Of a stretch of DNA of 8,177 bases, positions 1 through 6,193 are shown piece by piece. The notes beneath the pieces were generated by a model that was given only the letters and a program-made list of their open reading frames with translations, was not told where the DNA came from and did no database searches. Positions within the stretch are counted from its first letter, which is position 1; each line of letters opens with the position of its first letter. The position numbers and the translations under genes are program-made. The stretch spans positions 1 through 8,177 of the forward strand of contig CAZBTI010000149.1 of NCBI GenBank assembly GCA_964494395.1, in the 5' to 3' direction. Source of the DNA: SHLQ01 sp964494395 (GTDB lineage: Bacteria > Actinomycetota > Acidimicrobiia > Acidimicrobiales > SHLQ01).

Positions 1-21
1 TGTCTGAGGAGCCGGCCTCAT

Positions 22-51
22 TTGAGGAAGTCACTCCGTTAACTGTAGTAA
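22..51 (+). promoter_or_regulatory. weak candidate promoter for the thiolase operon
   Basis: TTGAGG at 22-27 could act as a -35 box, with TAGTAA at 46-51 (18-bp spacer) or TGTAGT at 44-49 (16-bp spacer) as the -10. The fit to the -10 consensus is poor. The leader to the start codon would be about 50 bases, compatible with the ribosome binding site found there. It is listed because the operon needs a promoter to its left and this is the best match in the visible 106 bases. The true promoter may lie outside the window. Confidence 0.22.
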
Positions 52-93
52 GGTTGAAAAACACGGAAAGCACCGAGCAGCACTGGCTGTTCT

Positions 94-100
94 GAGAGGA
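94..100 (+). promoter_or_regulatory. ribosome binding site of the thiolase gene
   Basis: The purine-rich GAGAGGA lies six bases before the ATG at 107. It is the clearest Shine-Dalgarno sequence in the window and fixes the thiolase start, in contrast to the MerR-side genes, which have none. Confidence 0.6.
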
Positions 101-106
101 CGAACG

Positions 107-1333
107 ATGTCGAACGGTCTTTGGATCCTTGGCGGCTACCAGACCGACTTTGCTCGGAACTACACCCGCGAGGGGAACGACATTTCGGTGCTGGTCGACG
201 AGGTGGTCGAAAACACCCTCAGCGACGCCGGAGTGTCGGCGAGCAACATCGACGTCATCCACGTCGGCAACGCCTTCGGTCAACTCTTTACTGGTCAGGG
301 ACACCTCGGCGCGATGCCGGCCACCGTCCATCCCGAACTCTGGGGCACACCCTCCTCTCGTCACGAAGCAGCGTGCGCATCGGGCAGCATTGCAACGAAT
401 GCAGCCATGGCCGACCTCGAAGCCGGACGATACGAGTGTGCGCTCGTGCTCGGCGCCGAGCTCGAAAAGACTGTCCACGGCGACATCGCTGCGCAGCACT
501 TGGGTGCAGCGGCATGGATTGGTCACGAGGGCCAAGACGCCACCTACATGTGGCCCCATATGTTCTCCGAGCTCGCCGACGAGTATGACCGCCGCTATGG
601 CTTGAACGATCAACACCTGCACGCGATCAGCGAGATGAACTACCGCAATGCCCGATCGAACCCCAACGCTCAGACCCGTAAGTGGCAGTTCGGATCGGGC
701 AGCTTCGACGATGATGACGCCAACAATCCAGTCATCGAGGGGCGAACCCGGCGCAACGACTGCAGCCAGGTCACCGACGGGGGAGCGGGCGTAGTCATCG
801 CCACCGATGCCTGGGTAGCAAAGCACCCCGAGGTGCTGACCCGAGGTCAAGCTGCCCGCATCGCCGGATGGGGACACCGCACTGTTGGCCTGTCGACGCA
901 ATCCAAGCTCAACGGTGACGATGCGCTGGTCCTGCCACACGTCGCCGAGACATTTGATGACGCCCTTCGCCGGGCCGGTCTCGACAGCGTGACCGAGCTC
1001 GATGGCATCGAAACCCACGACTGCTTCGCCATGTCGGAATACATGGCCATCGATCACCTCGGCATTACCGAGCCGGGAAAGAGCTGGCAGGCTATCGAGG
1101 ACGGTCGTCTCGAGAAGGACGGTGAGATCCCGGTCAACCCCAGCGGCGGACTCATCGGCGGGGGTCACCCCGTCGGCGCCACCGGGGTGCGGATGCTGGT
1201 CGATGCGAGTCGCCAAGTCACCGGCCGGGCCGGCGAATATCAGATCCCCGATGCGAGACGTTTCGCGACGCTCAATATCGGCGGGTCAACCGCAACGACA
1301 TGTTCGTTCGTCGTCGAGTCGGCGGAAGCGTAA
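107..1333 (+). CDS. SCP-x-type thiolase (acetyl-CoA acetyltransferase family)
   Basis: This 408-residue protein has the length and motif order of a single-domain thiolase. The nucleophilic cysteine is Cys90 in HEAACASGS. Residues 304-307 read HDCF, which replaces the NEAF of classical thiolases and is the hallmark of the SCP2/SCP-x group. Residues 344-360 carry NPSGG, then GGGHPVGATG with catalytic His354. Near the C-terminus the usual CxG cysteine is replaced by Asn390 in NIGGS, as expected for SCP-x-like members, where Cys306 of HDCF can supply the second thiol. Such enzymes thiolytically shorten 3-oxoacyl-CoAs, often branched or sterol-derived, in the cytosol. Some relatives (Ltp2-type) work as aldolases with a DUF35 partner; none is visible here. 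The start is supported by an upstream GAGAGGA. It is the first gene of an operon with the oxygenase 9 bp downstream. The family call is firm; the substrate is unknown. Confidence 0.93.
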   Translation: MSNGLWILGGYQTDFARNYTREGNDISVLVDEVVENTLSDAGVSASNIDVIHVGNAFGQLFTGQGHLGAMPATVHPELWGTPSSRHEAACASGSIATNAAMADLEAGRYECALVLGAELEKTVHGDIAAQHLGAAAWIGHEGQDATYMWPHMFSELADEYDRRYGLNDQHLHAISEMNYRNARSNPNAQTRKWQFGSGSFDDDDANNPVIEGRTRRNDCSQVTDGGAGVVIATDAWVAKHPEVLTRGQAARIAGWGHRTVGLSTQSKLNGDDALVLPHVAETFDDALRRAGLDSVTELDGIETHDCFAMSEYMAIDHLGITEPGKSWQAIEDGRLEKDGEIPVNPSGGLIGGGHPVGATGVRMLVDASRQVTGRAGEYQIPDARRFATLNIGGSTATTCSFVVESAEA

Positions 1334-1342
1334 AGACCCAAG

Positions 1343-2815
1343 ATGGATATCACGCTGGTAAACCGAATCGCCACAACACTTCCAGCCGATGACACCCATC
1401 CGTATCGAACCGGGGCATGGCAGCCCCAGCACGAAGAGTTCGACGTCGACGATCTCGATGTGATCGGCGAGATCCCCGACGACCTCGATGGCGTGTACTT
1501 GCGCAATACCGAGAACCCGATCCACCCGGCGCTCGATCGTTACCATCCGTTCGACGGTGACGGAATGGTTCATCTCGCGGGCTTCCGTGGCGGCAAGGCC
1601 TTCTATCGCAACCGCTTCGTTCGAACCGCGGGTTTCTTCGCCGAACAGGAGGCCGGCCAATCGCTCTGGGCCGGGATCGCCGAACATCCGAAAGTCGCGG
1701 TGGCCGAAGGAGGCTGGGGAGCGCGCCAACGAATGAAGGATGCCTCGAGCACCGATGTGGTCATTCACGCCGGACAAGCGGTCACGTCGTTCTACCAATG
1801 CGGCGAGCTCTACCGGCTCGACCCGCTCACGCTCGAAACCCTCGGCACTACATCTTGGGACGGGAGATTCCCGACCGACGGAGTGTCGGCCCATGCAAGG
1901 GTCGACCCGGCCACCGGCGAGATGCTGTTCTTTAACTACTCGAAGCAAGCGCCGTACATGCACTACGGCGTGGTCAATGCACAGAACGAGTTGGTCCACT
2001 ACACCGAGGTCCCGCTACCCGGTCCACGGCTGCCGCACGACATGGTGTTCACCCCGAACTATTCGATCCTCAACGACTGCCCGCTGTACTGGGACGAGGA
2101 CCTTCTGAAGAACGACATCCACGCCGCCCGTATGCACGACAAGCCAACGCGGTTCGCCGTCATTCCACGTCACGGATCGGCCGACCAGATCCGCTGGTTC
2201 GAAGCTGATCCGACCTATGTTCTGCACTGGACCAACGCGTGGGAGGAGGGCGACGAGATCGTGATCGAGGGCTTCTTCCAGCACCAACCAGTCCCGCAAC
2301 CTGCCGCAGACGACCCCATGCGTCTTTACCGATTCGTGGCGATCGACTACATGGAGACCCGCCTGCACCGCTGGCGACTGAACCTGCGTACAGGTCAGGC
2401 CACCGAAGAATCGTTGCGCGACGACTTCACCGAGTTCGGTGTAATCAACCCCAACTTCCTCGGGCATAAGTCTCGCTACGTCTACGCCGCTACCGCAGTG
2501 CCCGGATGGTTCATGTTCAACGGCCTGGTCAAGCACGACACCTGGACCGGCGAGGATACTGCTGTCCGCCACGCTGATGGCGTGGTCTGCTCCGAGCCAG
2601 TGATGGCGCCGCGCATCGGCTCGGCATCGGAGGACGACGGTTATGTCCTCACCTTTACCAGCGATGTCGAGAACGACTCGTCCGAGTGCATGATCTTCGA
2701 TGCTCAAGCAATGACCGAAGGTCCGGTGGCGCGAGTCCGATTGCCCCAGCGAATCAGCAGCGGCACGCACGCCACATGGGCTCCCGGCGCCGACATTCCT
2801 CACTGGACGGCGTGA
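1343..2815 (+). CDS. carotenoid cleavage oxygenase family protein (non-haem iron dioxygenase)
   Basis: At 490 residues this matches the usual length of the RPE65/CCO seven-bladed propeller family. The N-terminal motif YLRNTENP followed by YHPFDGDGMVH (residues 52-77) is the family signature. Four histidines sit in the expected contexts for the Fe(II) centre: His184 in SAHARVD, His232 in PHDMVF, His295 in LHWTNAW and His476 in GTHATW. Glu418 in CSEPVMAPR fits the conserved second-shell glutamate. No signal peptide is seen, so it should be cytosolic. These enzymes cleave a C=C bond with O2 in carotenoids, apocarotenoids, stilbenes or phenylpropenes; the sequence does not say which. The gene follows the thiolase by 9 bp with only a weak ribosome binding site, suggesting translational linkage, and its stop overlaps the next start. 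The reaction class is confident, the substrate is not. Confidence 0.93.
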   Translation: MDITLVNRIATTLPADDTHPYRTGAWQPQHEEFDVDDLDVIGEIPDDLDGVYLRNTENPIHPALDRYHPFDGDGMVHLAGFRGGKAFYRNRFVRTAGFFAEQEAGQSLWAGIAEHPKVAVAEGGWGARQRMKDASSTDVVIHAGQAVTSFYQCGELYRLDPLTLETLGTTSWDGRFPTDGVSAHARVDPATGEMLFFNYSKQAPYMHYGVVNAQNELVHYTEVPLPGPRLPHDMVFTPNYSILNDCPLYWDEDLLKNDIHAARMHDKPTRFAVIPRHGSADQIRWFEADPTYVLHWTNAWEEGDEIVIEGFFQHQPVPQPAADDPMRLYRFVAIDYMETRLHRWRLNLRTGQATEESLRDDFTEFGVINPNFLGHKSRYVYAATAVPGWFMFNGLVKHDTWTGEDTAVRHADGVVCSEPVMAPRIGSASEDDGYVLTFTSDVENDSSECMIFDAQAMTEGPVARVRLPQRISSGTHATWAPGADIPHWTA

Positions 2816-3768
2816 GCGCACTACCCGTTGTTCAAGAGCCGGATCGTCCAACTGAACTCGCGTCCGGTGGCCCAAATGCCATCGCTATTGCGCTCGGTTT
2901 GATGAGTGACGAATGGAACCTACAACTGCTGCGGTTCGCTCTTGGGGGAGCGACTCGCTACGCCGAGTTCAGAGCCGAGCTGCCAATCTCGAACTCGGTG
3001 CTCTCCGGGCGCCTCAACTGGTTGACCGAGGCAGGATTGTTCGAGCGATCCCAGTACGAAGAACGCCCGGCACGTTACGAGTATCAGCTCACCGCCCGAG
3101 GGCGCAGTACGTGGCAGGTTCTCACCGCCATCTGGATGTGGGAGCGTCGCTGGTTTGATCGGGGCGGCGAACTTCCGAAGTTGGGCCACAAAGGTTGTTC
3201 CGGCGACGTCGAGGTCGCCATGGGTTGTTCGGTTTGTCACGAGCCGGCTCATGCTCGCAATGTCACTGGAAGCTTCGGTCCGTCCGGCGGGTGGAAGCGC
3301 TCGGTTCCTGCCGGAGCCACTCGTCGTCGATCGGATGATCGTGAGGCACCGCAGTTCCCGAAGACCATGTCGCTACTGGGCAACCGTTGGTCGTCGGCGA
3401 TCGTCGGCGCGATGTTCCAGGGTGTTCATGCATTCAAGGACTTCGAAGCTCTGCTGGAGATTTCGCCAACGCTGCTTTCCCAGCGACTGACCATGCTGAC
3501 CGAGAACGGAATCGTCGCCGCCAGCCCGAGTGAACAACGCTCCGATTGGAAGGCCTACCGGCTTACCGAACAGGGCATCGACTTCTTCTCGGTCATCGCC
3601 TTCGTATTCGACTGGGCGCAGAGTTGGTTCGTGGCGCCCGAAGGGCCTTCGTTCGTCATGACCCACAGCGACTGCGGCGCCGAGTTCCACCCAGAACTCA
3701 TCTGCACGACGTGCGGCCGCCGCGCCGACGCAGAGGATCTCGAGGTACTGACCAAGTCGCTCGTATAG
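2812..3768 (+). CDS. tandem HxlR-type winged-helix transcriptional regulator (two-unit fusion)
   Basis: The start chosen is the GTG at 2812, which overlaps the oxygenase stop as GTGA and gives 318 residues. An in-frame ATG at 2686 would force a 130-bp overlap. Two HxlR-like winged-helix domains are visible: residues about 25-116 (ALGLMSDEWNLQLL, then SNSVLSGRLNWLTEAGL and a YQLTARG wing) and about 184-273 (MSLLGNRWSSAIVGAM, then TLLSQRLTMLTENGI and YRLTEQG). Each is followed by the same cysteine/histidine pattern, H-x2-C-x9-C-x2-C: His126, Cys129, Cys139, Cys142, and His285, Cys288, Cys298, Cys301. These could bind zinc or respond to thiols. HxlR proteins are normally about 110-150 residues and dimerise, so this looks like a covalent dimer made by duplication and divergence. 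Translational coupling to the catabolic genes suggests it controls this operon, possibly by responding to the pathway's substrate. Confidence 0.88.
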   Translation: MSALPVVQEPDRPTELASGGPNAIAIALGLMSDEWNLQLLRFALGGATRYAEFRAELPISNSVLSGRLNWLTEAGLFERSQYEERPARYEYQLTARGRSTWQVLTAIWMWERRWFDRGGELPKLGHKGCSGDVEVAMGCSVCHEPAHARNVTGSFGPSGGWKRSVPAGATRRRSDDREAPQFPKTMSLLGNRWSSAIVGAMFQGVHAFKDFEALLEISPTLLSQRLTMLTENGIVAASPSEQRSDWKAYRLTEQGIDFFSVIAFVFDWAQSWFVAPEGPSFVMTHSDCGAEFHPELICTTCGRRADAEDLEVLTKSLV

Positions 3769-3818
3769 GGAGCGCAATTGCGCGCCGAGAAAGCGAAGAG
3801 CATGATCATCGCGAGCAC
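3769..3818. other. short gap between convergent genes, no clear terminator
   Basis: These 50 bases separate the regulator stop and the lipoprotein stop. They contain a 12-bp perfect palindrome, GCGCAATTGCGC at 3772-3783. As a hairpin it would have only a 4-bp stem around AATT and no T-tract on either strand. I see no convincing intrinsic terminator, so the two converging transcripts may overlap or end by another mechanism. Confidence 0.4.
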
Positions 3819-5240
3819 TTAGGCGCAGATGCCCCGGTCGTACTCGCCGACTGTGCGGATGACCGAGGTCGAGTTCGGTTCGATTCGCTCACCTGCCAAT
3901 TCGGTGGCGAGCACACTGTGGAGCAGGTCGTCGAGCCCAGTCACCTGGTAGCACTCGGCCCGAGGTTCGAGCTTCTCGCCACCGATTCCCGAGTCTGCAG
4001 TGAGGAATAGGTGTTGACCGCCGGTGGTCGCAGCCATTGCTCGCATGATGAACTCGGCGTTGCGGTCAACCCCACTGGCGGCCAAGGAATAGAGGCGCAC
4101 GCCGTCCTGGGCGAGGTCTCGGCTGATGTCGAGGGTCCTCGCGATGTCGCCGTTATGCGGGGGAGCGTCAGCATTGAGGATCAAGACCCGGGCGGTGTTG
4201 CTGTCTCCCGACCACTCCAATTGCGCTGCTTCGTTGAGAGCTGCGTCCATGGCCTCGGGGAAGTCGCCACCTCCGTTCGCTTCTTGCTCTTGCAGCCACG
4301 AGCGGACCTCACCCAGATCGCCGGTGAAGTCGAGTGTTCGGGTCACGAAGTCGTCGTCCTCGTCTCGGTACACAACGACAGCGAAACGCATGTCGACGTT
4401 CGAATGATCCTCGGAGAGTCGTGCGACGATCTGGTCAAATTCGAGGGTGAGGTACGAGAGCTCGTCGCTCATGGATCCAGTGACGTCGAGCACGAGCGCT
4501 ACGTCGAGCGAGTTCGGAGGGCTGGTGTCGCCGTCGGCGGTGAGCACCACGTCTTGTTCGAGGTCGGCAGCCGATAGTTCGAAGTTGCCCACATCCGATG
4601 CAACGGTAAGACCATCCTCAACCGAGATTCCAAGCCATGTGGTGTAGACGTGTGCTCGACCTGAGCTATCGGTAACGACGAGGGTTTCATTCGTTCCATC
4701 GGAGATGGCCAACTCGGTGTTACCAATGCCGACACCGTTGTCACCGAGGACGTCGATCACGACCCGATCGCGCAGTTCGACGAAGGGGACATTGCGTCCC
4801 TCACCTTGTTGCCAGTTGGCAGTGAGCTGTGAGAAGTAGTCGTGATTGAGGTTGTCATCAATGGCGCCCGCTGTGAGCAGCCCTGCCTGAGGTCGAGGAG
4901 TGTCCTCCAATTCCCGCGGTGCGTCGATACCTGATGGCGCCTCGGCAACCGAGTCGCCAACTGCGGCCGAGGATTCGCCGCCGTCGTCTTCCATTGCTTC
5001 TTCGTCGCCGGAGTCTTCGAATGACTCTGCAGCGTCGTCGACCACCGCGATTTCAGAGTCTTCACCAGCCGAGGAGTCACCGCTCTCAGCCTCGAAAGAT
5101 GCGCTCTCTGATGAGCTCACATCTGCGGCGGAGTCGCTAGCGACTGATCCGCAGGCAGTAGCGACCAAGGTGCATGCTGCAAGAAGCGCTAGGAGGCGGT
5201 GACTTCGGGTAGTAGGACGAGATGCGGGGGTCGTGTTCAT
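3819..5240 (-). CDS. secreted VWA-domain lipoprotein with acidic serine-rich linker
   Basis: A 473-residue protein with a lipoprotein signal peptide: a basic N-terminus, hydrophobic residues about 16-28 and a lipobox ending ATAC, giving Cys30 as the lipidated residue. Residues about 31-100 are dominated by Ser, Asp, Glu, Ala and Gly and look disordered. Residues about 158-235 (VIDVLGDNGVGIGN, then TDSSGRAHVYT) resemble a bacterial Ig-like or carboxypeptidase-regulatory beta fold. From about 245 a VWA domain begins with the MIDAS motif DVTGS (Asp252, Thr254, Ser256), followed by YRDED at 291-295 and GGGDFPEA at 323-330, with Asp326 a likely metal ligand. Two cysteines lie in the C-terminal tail (430, 472). 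The protein should sit on the outer face of the membrane and bind a protein or matrix ligand through a divalent metal. No partner such as a MoxR ATPase is adjacent. The start ATG has a weak AAGAG upstream. The function is unknown. Confidence 0.9.
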   Translation of the reverse strand: MNTTPASRPTTRSHRLLALLAACTLVATACGSVASDSAADVSSSESASFEAESGDSSAGEDSEIAVVDDAAESFEDSGDEEAMEDDGGESSAAVGDSVAEAPSGIDAPRELEDTPRPQAGLLTAGAIDDNLNHDYFSQLTANWQQGEGRNVPFVELRDRVVIDVLGDNGVGIGNTELAISDGTNETLVVTDSSGRAHVYTTWLGISVEDGLTVASDVGNFELSAADLEQDVVLTADGDTSPPNSLDVALVLDVTGSMSDELSYLTLEFDQIVARLSEDHSNVDMRFAVVVYRDEDDDFVTRTLDFTGDLGEVRSWLQEQEANGGGDFPEAMDAALNEAAQLEWSGDSNTARVLILNADAPPHNGDIARTLDISRDLAQDGVRLYSLAASGVDRNAEFIMRAMAATTGGQHLFLTADSGIGGEKLEPRAECYQVTGLDDLLHSVLATELAGERIEPNSTSVIRTVGEYDRGICA

Positions 5241-5338
5241 GGACTCTTGTACGCATGAACACCGAAACCAGTTCCCGAGATTTGTATCGACGTCGCCCTA
5301 GGCGAGATGTCAGTCTGCTTGGAACGGATGGACGGTTA
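5241..5338. other. intergenic leader of the VWA lipoprotein gene
   Basis: This 98-bp gap lies between the hydrolase stop and the lipoprotein start, both on the minus strand. It must hold either a read-through transcript or a lipoprotein promoter. On the minus strand a CTGACA hexamer is followed 19-21 bases later by GATACAAA, a poor promoter match. A small inverted repeat, TCGCC-CTA-GGCGA at 5293-5305, lies between them. There is no T-tract to make it a terminator. No element can be called with confidence. Confidence 0.3.
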
Positions 5339-6136
5339 TCAGTGGCCGACCAAGGTGAGCGTCAACAGGGCGCTGCTAAGTAGTTCGGGCTGGTCGTAGG
5401 GAACCAGATGGCCGGCATTGCTGATCTCGATCAGCTCGACGCCGAGTTTGTGAGCGAGGGTTTGACCGTTGGAGATGGGTAGCCATTCATCGTCGCTACC
5501 CCAAATGACTGAGACAGGGCATCGGACTTCGCCAAGATGATCAACGATGTCGTCTGTGTGGGTTTGGCGAACTTGGCTGATCTGGCGATAGAAGGCTGCT
5601 TGGCCGCCGGTGCCGCGCCATGGCTCGGCCAGGCGGTTTCGTTCGGTCGCTGTGAGCTCGCGCTTGGTGACGCCATCGAGGTACACCAATAGCAGCGCCT
5701 CGTGAAACGGAGCGGGGAGCGCAGTAAATACCTCGGCGTTATCTTGTGCCAGCTTGTAGAAGGCGGAGCCCCAGGGCGGGATGCAAACAGTGTCGATGAG
5801 GGTGAGGCTGCTGAGTTCTAGGCCATGGAAGAGGTGGGCTCGCAGTGCCACGGCGCCACCGATGTCGTGAGCAACGACAGAGGGATTGTCGATTCCCCAA
5901 TGAGAAATCAGCTCGACCAGTCGAATCGCTTGTGTATCGAGGTCGACTACGTCGGACAGGGGAGAGGCGCCGTAGCCCGGCATGTCCCACCGATACACCG
6001 TGTGGTGAGAAGAGAGCTGTGGGATCACCGGGTCCCATACTGCGGAGGAGAATGGGGTTCCGTGGCAGAGCACCACAGGCGAGCCGCTGTCGCCGTCGAT
6101 CTTGGTCGCAATGTCGAGATGTTGAGGTTTGGTCAC
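5339..6136 (-). CDS. alpha/beta hydrolase with Asp nucleophile (epoxide hydrolase/dehalogenase-like)
   Basis: This 265-residue protein is a complete alpha/beta-hydrolase fold without signal peptide. The oxyanion motif HGTP is at 25-28. The nucleophile elbow reads AHDIGG, making Asp91 rather than a serine the nucleophile. The acid is probably Asp216 in WGSDDEWLP and the catalytic base His243 in AGHLVPYDQP. An Asp nucleophile with HGxP points to epoxide hydrolases or haloalkane/haloacid dehalogenases. The Trp that follows the Asp in most of those (HDWGG), and that helps bind halide, is Ile92 here, which weakens a dehalogenase call. The gene starts with GTG at 6136. No Shine-Dalgarno sequence precedes it, and the start lies seven bases after a -10 box, so a leaderless mRNA is likely. 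It is divergent from a MerR regulator that probably activates it. The substrate is not known. Confidence 0.88.
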   Translation of the reverse strand: MTKPQHLDIATKIDGDSGSPVVLCHGTPFSSAVWDPVIPQLSSHHTVYRWDMPGYGASPLSDVVDLDTQAIRLVELISHWGIDNPSVVAHDIGGAVALRAHLFHGLELSSLTLIDTVCIPPWGSAFYKLAQDNAEVFTALPAPFHEALLLVYLDGVTKRELTATERNRLAEPWRGTGGQAAFYRQISQVRQTHTDDIVDHLGEVRCPVSVIWGSDDEWLPISNGQTLAHKLGVELIEISNAGHLVPYDQPELLSSALLTLTLVGH

Positions 6137-6143
6137 GTAGTTG

Positions 6144-6174
6144 ACCGTAAACCTTCAGGTTGACCTGAAGGCAA
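6144..6174 (-). promoter_or_regulatory. MerR-type elongated-spacer promoter of the hydrolase gene
   Basis: Reading the minus strand, TTGCCT (6174-6169) is a -35 box and TACGGT (6149-6144) a -10 box, separated by 19 bp (6150-6168) rather than 17. The spacer is nearly filled by the palindrome described separately. A 19-20-bp spacer with a centred palindrome is the known arrangement at promoters that MerR-family proteins activate by twisting DNA. Seven bases (CAACTAC) separate the -10 from the GTG start, so transcription should begin at or next to the start codon. The hexamers are read by eye. Confidence 0.62.
6152..6171. promoter_or_regulatory. palindromic operator for the MerR-family regulator
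   Basis: CCTTCAGGT and ACCTGAAGG form a perfect 9-bp inverted repeat around a central TG, 20 bp in all. Its size and shape resemble known MerR-family operators such as those of SoxR and CueR. It lies in the gap between the divergent hydrolase and regulator genes. A dimer bound here would cover the hydrolase promoter spacer and the regulator's own candidate -35 at the same time. Confidence 0.75.
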
Positions 6175-6188
6175 GGGTTTGTTTCAAT
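6160..6188 (+). promoter_or_regulatory. candidate promoter of the MerR-family gene
   Basis: TTGACC at 6160-6165 is a good -35 match, and TTCAAT at 6183-6188 a fair -10 match, separated by a normal 17 bp. Transcription would begin around 6194-6197, at the GTG or the ATG that follows it, again implying a leaderless message. The -35 is inside the right half of the palindrome, so the bound regulator should block its own promoter. This is inferred from position. Confidence 0.45.
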
Positions 6189-6193
6189 GAGTT

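Noticed and set aside
5..20. TGAGG/CCTCA inverted repeat at the left edge as the terminator of an upstream gene
   Set aside because: The stem is 5 bp, only a three-base T-run follows, and nothing left of it is visible to show that a gene ends there.
2686..2811. Extended N-terminus for the HxlR-type regulator from an in-frame ATG at 2686
   Set aside because: It would overlap the oxygenase by 130 bp, in a region whose frame clearly encodes the oxygenase C-terminus including the last iron-binding histidine. The GTG at 2812 gives a classic 4-bp stop/start overlap.
2015..2875. 286-codon open frame on the minus strand, antisense to the oxygenase; another at 1286-1999
   Set aside because: Both mirror a gene with four verified catalytic histidines and show no recognisable domain. 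Long antisense frames are common in GC-rich coding DNA.
3772..3783. GCGCAATTGCGC as a bidirectional terminator
   Set aside because: The stem is only 4 bp and no T-run follows on either strand.
4011..4577. 188-codon plus-strand frame opposite the VWA lipoprotein gene
   Set aside because: No domain or ribosome binding site, and it lies wholly within the antisense of the VWA domain.
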